Source: Glomus cerebriforme
Lineage: Eukaryota > Glomeromycota > Glomeromycetes > Glomerales > Glomeraceae
Direction: 5' to 3'
Assembly (NCBI GenBank): GCA_003550305.1
Contig: QKYT01000350.1
Span: 56,212-120,211, forward strand
DNA length: 64,000 nucleotides
Position 1 is the first letter of the stretch; every line of letters starts with the position of its first letter. The position numbers and the translations under genes are program-made. The notes beneath the pieces are model-generated. The model ran no database searches. It was not told the origin of the DNA and saw only the letters and a list, made by a program, of their open reading frames with translations. This document shows, piece by piece, positions 32,595-44,927 of this stretch.

Positions 32595-33915
32595 TTATAA
32601 TTTTCCTAATCTAGTACCAGCATCAATTCTAATAACTTCACCATTCATATAGGTATTTTCAATTAAGTGAATAACTAATTTATTGAATTCACCATCTGAT
32701 TTACCAGCTCTAGCAGGATACTCAACTGGATAAAGCAATTTTTGCTTCATTTCTTTACTATGATTCAGTGTTGATGCCATCGGAGTTTCTAAAGTATAAA
32801 AAAAATAATATAATAAATATAATTTCCGTTCATATTAACAAAATAAATATATTAAACATTATAAATACCAAATAGTCCAGGAGCAATGGAAACAACTCTA
32901 ATACCGAATTTAGATAAATCTCTCGTCATAGGTAAAGTCATTGAAGCCACACCACCTTTTGATGCAGAATAGGAAACTTGTCCTATTTGTCCATCTTGAT
33001 AAGCAATCGATGATACGTTTATTATTACCCCTCTTTCTCCTAATTGAGAAATTAAACAAATATTCATTGATTAATAAATAATAAAAATGAAGTAAATGTA
33101 CAGTATTACATTACCTTCTTCTAATGGTTTTTGTTTAACCATTTGTGCTGCTACTAATCTACATACGTTAAAAGTTCCGACCTAATAAAAATAAATAAAT
33201 AAATAAATAAATGGTGGTTTGTTTGATGGTTTAATTAACGTTAAAAAATTATTTACCAGATTAACGTTAACAGTAAATTTAAATAAATCCAAATCTAATG
33301 GTTTCCCATTTGATCCAACGATCTGTTTATTCAATTAAAATTTTTTTAAATTTTTTTTTTTAAAAAAAAAATATAATAAATAATATAAGAACTTACTTTT
33401 CCTATCGATAGTATACCACCACAATTTACAACTCCGCGAATATTTTCCCCAAATTTTTCAATTGCTTGTTGAATAGCTTTGGTTATTGCTTCCTAAACAA
33501 GGACCCATTTTTCAGTAAAACTTAACGACATTTTAAAAATCAGAAAAGAAATTTATAATACATGCTTCAGAAGTTACATCTGCTTGGACGAATAAAACAC
33601 TTTGTTCTTGTCCTTTAAAAAACGATTTTCCGTCATCTTTCAAATCAATTACCTAAAAAAAAGATCGATTTTTTTTTTTAAAATATTAAAAGGATTACAC
33701 AAATTACACAAATATATTAAATATTAAATTAAATAATATTTACCACCACATTTGCTTTTAACCTCAACAATTCTTGAGCTGTCGATAATCCTAAACCACT
33801 TCCTCTAAAAAAAAAAATTGATTTAAATTCTCGGTATTTTTTAATATTTTTAATAATAAAGTCATTGATATATTTACCCTCCAGTAACGATAAATGTATT
33901 CCCTTTAATACGCAT
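32595..33915 (-). CDS. Short-chain dehydrogenase, 3-hydroxyacyl-CoA dehydrogenase type-2 (HSD17B10-like)
   Basis: This NAD-dependent enzyme class oxidises 3-hydroxyacyl-CoA in mitochondrial fatty-acid and branched-chain amino-acid breakdown; the animal protein is also a subunit of mitochondrial RNase P. Exon 1 is 33915-33878 ([13 protein letters not shown]|), and further exons follow with short AT-rich introns. Motifs in order: [16 protein letters not shown] (nucleotide-binding loop), VVVIDLKDD, NCGG in place of the usual [36 protein letters not shown], the catalytic YSASK (Tyr and Lys) with the preceding Ser, [13 protein letters not shown], and a C-terminal [14 protein letters not shown] as in this subfamily. 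Length is about 260 residues, normal for the family. No strong transit peptide is visible. Confidence 0.88.
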
Positions 33916-34404
33916 GATTTGCAGAGAAGGAACGCAAAATCGAAGGTATTAAATACTGTTCAGTCACGGGATTTATATGCTGATCAGTATTCATAGACGG
34001 CTAGTGAAAAAAAAATATTAACCGATTTTAAGCGTTATTTAAGTTCGATGTACCTTTTTATCCATTTACACTTGTACAAAAAAAGAATCTAAATGGAGAG
34101 ATATATTAAAATTTTGATTTAATTACCAGTCAAAACACTACTATTATGGACTATCATTATTTTGTGCTTGACCAATCATCTTTTTTATCTAAATTGAGAG
34201 AATATCGGAAGTATTTACTATATTGATATCTACGAATAGGCGTAGACTAGTGAAGTTAAAATAAAAAAAATAATTTTACTTCATATTCAGATAAAGTTTT
34301 ACAACGTTCTAATGAATATTCTCTCGTCAAAAAAATTATAAATATCGAATTCCATTTATAAATAAGGTAGTCAATTTGCCGCTTAGATGTTAAATTTAAT
34401 TTTT
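33916..34404. other. 5' flank of the dehydrogenase gene
   Basis: AT-rich with no other gene seen. Confidence 0.4.
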
Positions 34405-34503
34405 TCGATGAAATTTGAATTCGATAACGATCAGTCTGGATACTTTATACCAAATGAACAGTAATTTTTAAGCCATCCCCAAATTAGGACAATAATTGTT
34501 TAG
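34405..34503 (-). pseudogene. Fragment of a BTB-BACK-SPRY gene (SPRY end)
   Basis: About 100 bases match the 3' coding end of BTB copy 1 (positions 5251-5456): both contain the minus-strand codons for TVHLDM-like and CPKFGDG-like residues and the C-terminal FRIQ(P) region. A block between the two matches is deleted. It ends abruptly at TTTAGGAACAG. Confidence 0.65.
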
Positions 34504-34649
34504 GAACAGTACTAAGAACACTTTTTATATCTGATTTAGCTTTCTAGAGACTTTGGGAAGCCGTATTAAATATCTGTTCCTAGTTTCTAGTTGTTCCTAG
34601 TAGATTTATTTATCTTTTTTTTTATAAAAAAAAGAAATCAGAAAAGATG

Positions 34650-34800
34650 AAACACTGGGAACTGAGAACACCTGGAGGTTAGAGGTCATGCCCTTCGGGA
34701 GCGCTGATTGTCTAACTGGATTGGAAACCCCCAGGAAGAGGGAATAGTATTACGAGGCCTTGGCCTTACACTGGGAGTTTGCTCCTAAAATGGTGACACA
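34650..34800. repeat. GC-richer insert, SINE-like candidate
   Basis: About 150 bases (CTGAGAACACCTGGAGGTTA, GCCCTTCGGGAGCGCTGATT, CCAGGAAGAGGGAATAG) are much richer in G and C than the surroundings and contain a CCCTTCGGG hairpin. No tRNA-type box A/box B pair fits well. No reading frame. Confidence 0.35.
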
Positions 34801-34839
34801 TCTATAACAACTATCTAGCTGATGCTAATTTATGACCAT

Positions 34840-36198
34840 AGAGCTTTCTTGCTGCAGGAATGTCATTCAAACAGTATATTAATGCTAATTGAATATTTCC
34901 TCCAGCAGCAGGAATCTCAAGTCCATTTAAAAAAGTTCATCTATGAATAACATAGATAGGTGCAGAATTAGCCCATGTCAAAGGAACTAGCAAATCACTA
35001 ATATATTCAACTTCAATACGTTCAATTGCTTCATGTATTTCTTTCATCGCTTTCATTAGCTTTGTAAACAGCAAAAAGAAACAAGCCAATGAGTTATATT
35101 TTCATTAAAATACAAATAATGAAAGTTTCTTTCCCTTGTTCAATGTGGTATCCGCCAATTTCACTGAAGTCTACTTTGCCAAAAACCATTTTGCCGAACC
35201 TGTATTACCGAAAGACATTTTATCAAAATATCGTATTACTAAAAATCACCTGATCGAAATGCCATTTGGCCAAAGTCCATTTCACTGAAGGGACATTTTG
35301 CCGAAATTATTTATTTTTTTAATTTTTGTTTTTTATTTACCATTTTTTTAATTTATTTTTTTCATTTATAAATATTTTTATTTATCCATTCCATTCTATG
35401 TAACAATAAAATTTATCGTGAATAAACCATACTATATTTTTGATATTATAAAATGTTTAGCAATAAACATAAAAAAGTAATTTTTTTATTTAATAATATG
35501 GAAAATGTGTCTAAATAACATTAATCTGAGTCATTCAAACATAATGTTCGAAAACAATTATTATATTTAATAAATTAATAATACATTTATTTTTTATTTC
35601 ATTAAATAATTGATTTTTGGTAAAATGGCCTTTGGCAAAATATCCCTTCTGTGAAATGGACTTCGGCCAGATGGCATTTCGATCAAGTGATTTTCGGTAA
35701 TATGACATTTTGATAAAATGTCTTTCGGTAATACAGGTCTTTTGAAGAGGGTTTGAGTCAAGCTTAATTGAATTTATCAGATCCCTATAAGAAAAAATTG
35801 GTCAATTTTCACGTTCAAAAAAAAAGAAAAAAAAAAGCTTATTATAAATATTTAAATATATACATGTATTCATTTGCATGATCTATTGCATCTTGTTGTT
35901 GTAAACGCTCAATGGCATGAGTATTTGATATATATTTAATCACAATGAATAAAAATATTATTATTTTTTGTGATACATTAATACAATTTAAAATATAAAT
36001 GAATAATTAAAACAAACTCTGCTGTTCGCTGAACAATCTTTTGTAGTGATTCTTGTTCGGCGATGGCATCATAATGTGGTTCAAGCATTCACGGTCTAAA
36101 ATATAAATATTTATAATAAAATAAATTAACATTTTGAGAAGACTGAGAGAACTTGAACAAACCTTACTATAGTCGTCTTTGCTTCCACAACATCCCAT
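34840..36198 (-). pseudogene. Broken gene for an N-terminally acylated helical protein (MGCCGSK...)
   Basis: Exon 1 on the minus strand begins at 36198 with MGCCGSKDDYSK, a classic N-myristoylation plus palmitoylation start (Gly2, Cys3, Cys4), then a GT splice site. Later pieces: EPHYDAIAEQESLQKIVQRT near 36010-36080 (an in-frame TGA sits just before it), NTHAIERLQQQDAIDHANEY near 35880-35960, DLINSIKLDSNPLQK at 35745-35790, then the foldback element, then KAMKEIHEAIERIEVEYISD, PLTWANSAPIYVIHR-stop and GNIQLALIYCLNDIPAARKL near 34840-35060. The protein was membrane-anchored and alpha-helical; function unknown. The transposon insertion and stops suggest it is dead. Confidence 0.5.
35157..35738. 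mobile_element. Foldback element of repeated CCGAAATGGCATTT-like phrases
   Basis: The left arm (35157-35308) and right arm (35630-35738) are inverted copies. Both read outside-in ACCTGTATTACCGAAAGACA, then TTTTATCAAAAT, GATCGAAATGCCAT, and GTCCATTTCAC. The arms are built of reworded 20-25 base phrases. The 320-base centre is AT-rich and non-coding. It sits inside the MGCC gene relic. Confidence 0.75.
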
Positions 36199-37239
36199 TA
36201 TTATTATTTTGCAAAATAGAGTGTTTATTAAAAATTAAATAAATTAAATATTAAAAGAAAATAAAGGAAAGTATTCTTTTGTCTAGCTGCTTGTAATTTG
36301 GGTATTTGAAATATTAATTTACCGAAAAATGAACAAAAAAAAGAGACTCATTTTATTCACAAGTTCACATACATGCGTGTCATATTACCGTTTAGATTAG
36401 AGATGGATAGATTGCGTACCACCAAAAAAAATTATATCATACGGAAAATCAGATATCCCTCCTTTGGAAAAGGGTTTTATTGATAATGCAGAATTTAATT
36501 GGACCAATTTTATTCTCACGTATAGTAACTGCATTAAATATTATCTTCCAGAATTATTGTAAAATTATTTGGGGAGAAAAAAAAAATAATTTAGATTATT
36601 TTGGTTGCGGCTAAAAATATGGCGGATGAATTAATCCTGCACGAATAAAATGACGTTTTATTATTATTATTATTTATTTTCTTTTACTTTTTTTTAGCAA
36701 ATAAAGTTCCAGAAAAATAAGATAATGTTTTTTTTTAAATCAAGACTGGAACTTAAAAGATCAGTTTTATAAGAATTTTAAAAACTAGATAGGTGGGAAA
36801 CTGTTGTTCAACACTTCGGCCTCACGTGACGGCAACAATGGATTTAATTATTATTACCATAATTTATAATAGTTCATTTCTCGCACAAAAGAATGATTTC
36901 ATAATAGATCCTTAACAGGTTATCCTGATTGTTATTTGACTAGTGATTATAAGTTTCAACTATCATCTAGGGAATGATAAATATTTATATATACTGTATG
37001 TTTCGATTTTCCTATTTATCAAAATGAAATCTTTGATTTTATCGCCGTTTTCAAAATATTGTAAACCTATTTTAATTCGTAGTTATATTTGCAACATTCG
37101 TTCAGTCTTTTTTTTTTATCTAAATAAATAAATTATGTTATAACTGATAGAATCGTTTTTGGTGGTTAGAAAATGTTTATAGAATACTACGAATTATACA
37201 TTAGATTATTCAGTCGAAACAATTCACAAAACTTAAAAA
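36199..37239. other. AT-rich gap upstream of the MGCC relic
   Basis: Holds the probable old promoter of the MGCC gene and an isolated TCACGTGAC motif near 36820. No gene seen. Confidence 0.4.
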
Positions 37240-38815
37240 ATTAATTTATTTATTAATTTATTAAAAAATATATTCTTTAATACATTTAATAAAATAAAAT
37301 TACTAAAAAAAAAATTACTACTTCATTTGTATCTATTATTATTGTCTGTTTTGTTGATTTTTATTCTCATATTTTATTTTTTATATCATTATCCCTTTCT
37401 ATTTCTGCTATCTTATTATTCTTTATTCCCAACACAATTAAATGACTGATGTCTTTTTTCAAAGTCAGTATACCTTTCTTTGTTTATATGCATTTTTTCT
37501 TCAATTGTTCTTTCAATCTTGTCCTTCTTTGACTTTATCTTCATCTTTGGAAATGTTCTTTGGTTTCTTCTTTATCTGTGGTTATCATTTAAAAGGTATA
37601 CGCTCTAATTCTTTTGTTTCGTCAGAGATTCTTGGAAAAGATCTTTATCCCAGATTAAAGATTAGTCTGGTATGATTTAATTTTTTTTGATAAATTTCGT
37701 ACTGATCGAATATGTTGAGGTTTTCGTGTGGAGTTCGTGGTAGTTTGGTGATTTGTTTCTTTTATTATTCTTTTAAAGTCCAATGATTTGTTATATTTCT
37801 TGTTTTCTTCACCAGATGTTTCTTTTGCTTAATATTTCTTTTAACTTTAACTTGTTATCTTTTCATTTTCTTTCATTTCACTTTCTCTTTCTGCATATTC
37901 TTTGTTATTTTTGAGCTCATCTTCTATTATTTGTTTTACACATATTTATTATTATTTTTTTTATTCTAATCTTTTTTTAGGTTTAATTTTTAAATTTCAA
38001 CATGTTGAAATGGGTTGATTATCTTGAATACTTCTTCTCTCACTTCCAATAGTGAAGGATCAGAACATCTCTGTGATCCAGATTATCTCAGCAATTCTAT
38101 GTCTTTTTTCAATACTCAAGACATTCGTTCTCTGAAAGTATATTTTCGCCCAGCTACCTTTCTTAAAGTTGTTGCATATTTTTTATTTTATCTTGTAGTA
38201 TTTCTTCTTTTTTTTCTTTTAATTGTTGATATCTTCCCATCACTGATCTCATTAGTCTTCAACATTGCTTCATATACAGGTAAATATTGGGAAGTAAAAA
38301 AAGGAATTCTAATCTAAACCAAACCGCAGATAGGAGAGATACTCGACTATCTAACTGGTCTTTCCTTGCCTGATACGAAGAAGACCTCATATACAGTATA
38401 AGGAAGATAAGAGGAAGTTTAAAGGAGTTTAAAAAGAAACCAAACCAGCCAGATAGGTGATGTTCAACTACCTGACTGGACCTTCCTTGCCTGATACGAG
38501 GAAGACTTCTATATACAATATAAGGAAAGTAAAAGAAAGTGAGGTTAAAGGGACTAAGAATCTAGTTTTTAAAAGGGAAAAAAGAAAAGAAAAAATTATA
38601 GAAAGAAAAGAGTTTAAAAGGAAAATCCAGTGAATCTAGTTTTTTAAATTAGAGAAAAAAAAAAATCTTATAAATAGTAGGTATTTATAAATTTTTAAAG
38701 AATGTGTCATGATAACTCATTATGTATTTTTATTATTGATTATGTAATGTACTACTTAATACAAATATATTTATTATAATACAAGTAAAGTATAATGGCA
38801 TACATGAGTCACAAT
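37240..38815. repeat. Second copy of the 28-31 kb repeat unit (one arm)
   Basis: Reverse complement of the right half of the 28.3-31.3 kb palindrome, from the TAATTTTATTT end through the two GATACGA(A/G)GAAGAC modules (38370-38530) to the AATGGC(A)CACATGAG centre motif near 38795-38805. The 63-codon frame seen near 30944 is not open here. Frames of 77 and 100 codons on the plus strand are T-rich and lack coding character. Confidence 0.7.
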
Positions 38816-39654
38816 CCATATTTTTTACGCGTTGCATATGAGGTCATAATTTCTATAATTAGGGCAAAAATTACCTTCTTAACCTTCTTCATGTTACTTT
38901 TTTGACCAAAATATGCATTATTATGTATGTCAAAAAGATTATAAAGATGTAACTGGATCATTATTAAACTATAAGTAGGGATTCTTTCGTTCAATTACTA
39001 ATATTAGTTATTTTTTTATTTAAAGATAATATATTAATTTTTTTTTTTATTTTTTCTTTGTAGGTTCGGCCCTTTTTTAATAGTTAATTAATTACATATT
39101 TGATTAGTTAATTTTGTGATCAAAATATTCTTGATTAAATACGATTCATACCAAGAATAGTAGAAAATCTAGAAGGCACTTTTCCAACTCTGATCTAACC
39201 AGAATAAATTTAAACACCAATGATCGTGTGAATAATGATTTGTAAATTTTTATAATAAAACAAATAAAATAGTAAAATTTTATTATTATTTAACTAATGG
39301 GTGCGGAAAGACTGTCACCAAGCCTGGTCATTAATAATCTGATTTCATTAACAAATTAAGAAATTTTTCATGGGAATAAATAAAAAAAATCATTTTGCGT
39401 GATGCATAAAGAATAAACTATGACCTCAATTTATTTAAAAAGTAAAATCATAAGAAATTTGTGTGACTGATTCATCACAAATATTAAACGTACCTGGAAA
39501 AGGAAAGGAGACAACATTACTCATTTTTTATATTCTTAATATTCTTAATTATATAAATACCCTCTTCTTTTTTCATTTTTTAACATTTCTAACATGTATC
39601 ATTAATTACAGTATATTATCCTTCTCTTTACATTTTTATTTTCAAAAACTACTC

Positions 39655-39905
39655 ACCCCCTTTAACCCTCTTAGCTTCCTTATACTGTATATGAGGTCTT
39701 CCTCATATCAGGCAAGGAAAGGCCGGTCAGATAGTCGAGTATCTCCTAACTGGCTGGTTTGTTTTCTTTTGAACACCCCTTCCTTTAAACTTTTTCTTAG
39801 CTTCCTTATACTGTATATGGGGTCTTCCTCGTATCAGGCAAGGAAAACCGGTCATATAGTCGAGTATCTCCTAGCTGGCTGGTTGGTTTAGATTAGATTT
39901 CCCTC
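39655..39905. repeat. Partial third copy of the GATACGA module, inverted
   Basis: Two modules in reverse orientation, CTTCCTTATACTGTATATG then AGGTCTTCCTC at about 39675-39710 and 39791-39825, each followed by TATCAGGCAAGGAAA and AGTCGAGTATCTCCTA. With 37.2-38.8 kb it forms another inverted pair, with a 0.85 kb spacer holding no gene. Confidence 0.65.
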
Positions 39906-41719
39906 TTTATTTTCTTATATACTGTATTGATTACTTTAATTATGAGCTCACCAAAATTTGGAGAAAGTAGATGTTCTATAAATTTCAAAAGAAAATTAAA
40001 TACTATACTTTTCATGGGCATGAGCGAAGCTTTATTCAGTCAGTAAACCGATGATGAAAAAGGCATTAAGAAGAAGAATAAAATAACAAACAGAAAAGAT
40101 AGAAAAACTGATAATAAATATTTTACTAAAACATAATAGTGAATAATAAAGTTATTGAAAAACACAATTGAACCGAGGAAAGTTTCACCAATTATTTCTT
40201 CACTATCAGCTATTGTACCCTTACCAACAATTCCTTCACCATCATTCCTTCATCATTGGCTATTGCTCAAATCAATACTGTAGAAAATTATTTTGATAAA
40301 ATCCTATGTGAATTGAAAAAAGAAATAGGATTGTGTTATAGGATAAATAAAACAGAAAATTCTATAAATTTATTTATCACAGTATTTTAAATGGATTGAG
40401 ATAAAACTGAGTCCAGGTTATGAACAATAATGAGAAATTAAAATTAATCAAATAATTAAAGAGTAAGCAATATAGAGGGAGTTATGAAAACTGTGGGATG
40501 GGAAAACTGATGGAAAAACGAATAGTCAAAATATAAAATTTTCAAATAGAATATCATATGAAAACTGGATGTACGGGATAAATGAACATAAAGAAAATAA
40601 CAACAAAAATCAAAATTGAACATTTAAAAAATAGATATTGATAAATTAATTAGTTTATTATTAATAAAAGATATAATTAGAGAACAAAAAATTTTTTTGA
40701 CTTTAAATATAAAATTTATTTTATTTTAGTTTTATGATTATCATCAAACTTATTATACTTATTCAAATTGTTAAATTAATGAAAAAGTAAACAGAATTAA
40801 TAAAAAATAATTATACAGTATTAATAAGATTATTCAAATTAATGTTATATTTCACTTAGTATTTCTACAAAATCTGAATACTTAAGTCAGATACCCTTAA
40901 AATTAACGGTTCAATAAACAAATATTTATAAATTTTCTGAATAATAATTCTTTTAACTATAAATCGAATTTTAAAAATAATTAAAATAATTGATGTACCG
41001 GAGTGTTTGCATACTCGAGATATTTTGATTTATTCGAATTATTAATAACAATTTATTTTATTTAATAGGATCCTTCATATTCGAAAACTCTTGTGACTAA
41101 TTAATCAAAAAAATTGGATTACGCCGCCTTAGTTTTATGTGTAATGAATACAGCCAATCAAATCTCAGCACGTGAGCTGACGGAAGGAGTGATCTATAAT
41201 AGTCCTACGCTGAGTTTGTTATTCATTTGATACATTTCTCCTTTTGCGTTCCGGACTAATCAAGGCGAATAATTTCTTATATTTTAAATTTTATACTAAT
41301 TTACTGATTTGAATCCTTTTACAATTCATTTTTGTGTAAAATGATAAAGTTCAGGGTACAGTAATTTTTATATTAGTATCATTACGGTAAATTCAAAAAT
41401 TTGTATTAACAAAATAAAGGTTTCTTTAATATCAATGAAGTTAAAAATTACATCTATATTGTTGGTTCATATTATAGGAGATACTTGTATTTCAAATATT
41501 ATACTTTTCATAAACGTGATATTATTTTTATATTCGTACTAATGATTGTAAAAGTAATAACGAACCCTGTAGTTTGAATCATAAATTATTATTTCAATCT
41601 AAATATATACTAGAAGTTACATTAATTTCCAATATAAAAGATTAAAGATAATTTATGTAGTTATAATAGATAATAAATGTAAATAGTAAGAATTTTTTAT
41701 TTAATCAGGCCGATTTGAA
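39906..41719. other. AT-rich gap with no gene seen
   Basis: No coding stretch, RNA gene or clear repeat is recognised on either strand. Confidence 0.4.
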
Positions 41720-42830
41720 ATTCCTCCTAAATCTAGATTAATCGGAACACAATGACCATCCTCTATGATGATATACTATCGAAGTTTCACAATTAATATC
41801 TTCTGATGCAAGCACTATCACAATCTTTTCTCAATAATGATATTCCATTCATAAATATTGTTATTTTTCAATATCATTTTAGCTCTAACACCTTGACTTT
41901 CAACACCCATACTACGTGCAAATATAACTTTTCCATTATTCTTAATAATAAGATTTGATCCACATGTTGATTCATCCCAAATATAAGACATTCCTCGAAT
42001 ATCACTTAAATACATATTATTTAATAGTGCTATATGACGATAAGCATTAATTATTATTTCAAGTGGAATAATTTCTAATGGCTCAATGTAATCAGTTAAT
42101 ATTTGAACATTGATTCGTCTGAAATCAATAAATTTTGTCAATGGTTCCAATTTTTTAGCTACCTTTTGACGATCAATATTAAATTTATCGTTATTTTATA
42201 CTTGATTGAATTTTTTAATTCTTCCAAAGTTGGCAGTCTTTCTATCAGAGCTTTATACGCATCATTAGAAACATGTTTTGCTGCAAGAATAGCACCATAT
42301 CGAAAACTTCATATTCTGGAGTTACGAATACCTTTTCTTTTTCATATGTATAAGGTAAAAGATATTGAAATCCTGTGATAGATAGTCAACCAAATTCAAT
42401 TGTATTTAATGGAATAGTTGCGACTAGTTCAACAACCGAATTAAGGATGATATTATCTTAATATTTCTGGTAAATAATTTCTGAATAATCCTTTTTTCGA
42501 AGAGTTTCATAATAAAATCTTGAAGGTTTGTAATTGAAAATAATCTGCAGCATAAAAAGCTTCAACAATAATATCTTTAGTTAAGGATTCTTCTTTGATT
42601 GATCCTGTATAAGTATATTCTAATAATTAATTGTTGGAAAAGGAATTTGTTTTTCATAGCTTTTCTTCATCCCATTATAAAGTAAATTATCAAATACTTC
42701 GGATCTTGCTGCTAAGATTGCTCTACAACCATATAACTTTATTTCATCCTCACATAAATTTCTATATCGCTATATTTTGGATTATTAAATAATAACCCTA
42801 AGTCTTGATATAACGATCCTCACCATTTTG
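41720..42830 (-). pseudogene. BTB-BACK-SPRY pseudogene
   Basis: Homologous along its length to the three intact copies, but with many small deletions. From the start: an early frameshift before YSDIEI (near 42770), a lost base in the LCEDE region, then AILAARSEVFDNLLYNGMKK, a deletion near 42630, and ESLTKD...VEAFYAADYFQL with a shift. The BACK part is out of frame. An open piece at 42150-41818 covers the linker and start of SPRY (SDIRGMSYIWDESTCGSNLI, YEWNIIIEK) and ends at a stop. The SPRY core and C-terminus are missing. It sits about 410 bases downstream of an intact F-box gene, like the intact copy at 46652. Confidence 0.85.
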
Positions 42831-43238
42831 GAACTTATTTATTTATTTGTTAACAAAAAAAAATTGATTCTCTAAAATTTGTATTCAGTTAATTGATCAC
42901 ATGCAAATTTGTCAGATATTAATCATTTATCACTAGTGCATTTCAGCCCGCAATATGACAATGTTCGTCCACGACTTGATGTACGAGTATTGATTCGAAT
43001 CAATAAAATGATCGGACATGATTGGCTTGATTATATTCACTACTTTTCACTTCTAAATAGATTCTTTTTATATCATTGGAAAGTTCACAATAACAGACCT
43101 TTTATTATATTTATACCAGATTATTTACAAAAAAAAAAATAAACAATATAACTTTATTCACGAATAAATAAAAATTTCCAGAATTACCATACATAATGAA
43201 ATTTTTTATATAAATACTTATTCTTAAAATACATTTAA

Positions 43239-44927
43239 CTAATACATTTCATCTATATAATTATAATGTTGAATCTTTAAATCATCATAATTTTGAACTT
43301 TAATATCATATAATTCAAATTTTTTAACTTCATCGTTCAAAGAAAATAATTCTTTACATTTTTCAGTTGAATTATCATATTCCAATCTAAGAGCAAAATA
43401 TTTAATTCTTTTCTTTTTCATAAGATAATCCTTCATATGAGGTAAAAAATCATCAAAATCTTCTTGAATTTTATTCTTAATTAATAATTTCTTAATAAAA
43501 ATATCTTGAGAATTTTTTAAAAAGATTTCAAAAATATTTCCATTAATTGAAAGAGATAAATCCAAATATTCCAATTTTAAAGGAAGATTTTGTCCCAATT
43601 CTTTTAATAAGATCAAACTAAGTTTATTAATATCATCAATTGATTGATTAATCATATAAAAACTATCAAAATTAATAGTAAGATGATTAAGATTTTCATT
43701 AAAAAATTTAATTAAATCAAGAGAAAAATAAATATTTTGATCATTAAATCCTGATAAATCAAAAAATTTAATTTTTTTACAATATTTTATAATCATTTCA
43801 ATTAATTGTTGATTTAATAATTCATTCTTTAATAATCCAATATTTTCTAAATAATCACCAGATTTTTGTAATAAAATTTTAAAATTTTCAATTTGAAAAT
43901 TTTCTCTTATAAATAATGATCTTAATTTAAATGGATTAATAATTTGTTTAATAAAATCACAATTTGAAAAAGAACAATAAAGAAAATGAATAGATTCTAA
44001 AACATTTAATTGATCAAATACTTGATTAAAATTATTCAAATTTTTAAGATTGAGATTATAAAATACTAAAGTCTTTAAAGTATTTGAACAATTAGAATTT
44101 TTTAATGATAAAAGTATTGAATCATAAATATAATAACCGAATAAAATTTTTTTAAGATTTTGTTGTGAATTAATTATTCCTGAAGAATAATTTGTTATTA
44201 ATATATCATCATAATTTATCTTGTAATGAAAATAAAGTATTGAAATTGATTTACAATTAAAATATAAATATTTTAAAAAATTATAAGTTATACTTTCATT
44301 AAAAGAAATTTTTAAATTTTTAATATTACGAATTAATTTTGAATTTTTTAAAATTAATTCAAAAATTCCTTTAAAATGATCATGATCTATACCTCTAATC
44401 GTTGTTATTTCAAGAGTAAATAAATTAATATTATTTTCAGGTTTCAATAATGTATTATAAATACATTTTGATATATCTTTTATTTGAGTGGAATTTAATT
44501 TTTGATCAGAATTTGGATATGAAAGTAAAGATTGAGAAAATGGTTGTTCATCGGTTGTTAAAAATCGTAATCCAACATTTTTTACCCATTTTTCAATAAA
44601 ATAAATAATTTTCCATGTATTTAAACTTTTAATAAAACTTGGATAATTAAATAATGTATTCGAAGGGATTAAATCATTATTAATTCCGTATTCAATTAAT
44701 TTTGTTTTATCATCATCATTTAAATTATATAAATAAATTCTTATAAAATGATAATTTTCTGTGGGAATTGAAAATGGATCTTCCCATAATAATGGAATTG
44801 CTAATCGACAGCATATTCTATTAATTAAAATACATGAATATAATGTCGAAAAGTCATTATAAAAATAGTGTATAATTTCATTTAATAATTCTGGTAATTC
44901 TCCCGAAAATATTTTAGAACATGCCAT
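43239..44927 (-). CDS. F-box protein, cassette A
   Basis: An intact frame of 562 residues. The F-box start is MACSKIFSGELPELLNEIIH, followed by STLYSCILINRICCRLAIPL and LWEDPFSI. The rest is leucine/isoleucine/asparagine-rich with spaced repeats (NLKNLNNF, LNVLESIHFLYCSFSN, KLEYLDLSLSING), as in leucine-rich F-box proteins. Likely an SCF ubiquitin ligase adaptor; target unknown. Its N-terminus is closest to the F-box protein at 48464-50275 (MACSKIFTGDLPE, LAIPLLWEDPFSI). Both are followed about 410 bases downstream by a BTB-BACK-SPRY gene, so the pair was duplicated together. Confidence 0.86.
   Translation of the reverse strand: MACSKIFSGELPELLNEIIHYFYNDFSTLYSCILINRICCRLAIPLLWEDPFSIPTENYHFIRIYLYNLNDDDKTKLIEYGINNDLIPSNTLFNYPSFIKSLNTWKIIYFIEKWVKNVGLRFLTTDEQPFSQSLLSYPNSDQKLNSTQIKDISKCIYNTLLKPENNINLFTLEITTIRGIDHDHFKGIFELILKNSKLIRNIKNLKISFNESITYNFLKYLYFNCKSISILYFHYKINYDDILITNYSSGIINSQQNLKKILFGYYIYDSILLSLKNSNCSNTLKTLVFYNLNLKNLNNFNQVFDQLNVLESIHFLYCSFSNCDFIKQIINPFKLRSLFIRENFQIENFKILLQKSGDYLENIGLLKNELLNQQLIEMIIKYCKKIKFFDLSGFNDQNIYFSLDLIKFFNENLNHLTINFDSFYMINQSIDDINKLSLILLKELGQNLPLKLEYLDLSLSINGNIFEIFLKNSQDIFIKKLLIKNKIQEDFDDFLPHMKDYLMKKKRIKYFALRLEYDNSTEKCKELFSLNDEVKKFELYDIKVQNYDDLKIQHYNYIDEMY

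Noticed and set aside
37442..38317. Plus-strand frames of 77 and 100 codons with hydrophobic stretches
   Set aside because: They lie inside the repeat unit, are T-rich on that strand, and have no counterpart kept open in the other copies.
42909..43142. 77-codon plus-strand frame between BTB pseudogene and F-box gene
   Set aside because: No domain, no paralogue in the equivalent spacer of cassette B, ends in a poly(A) run.
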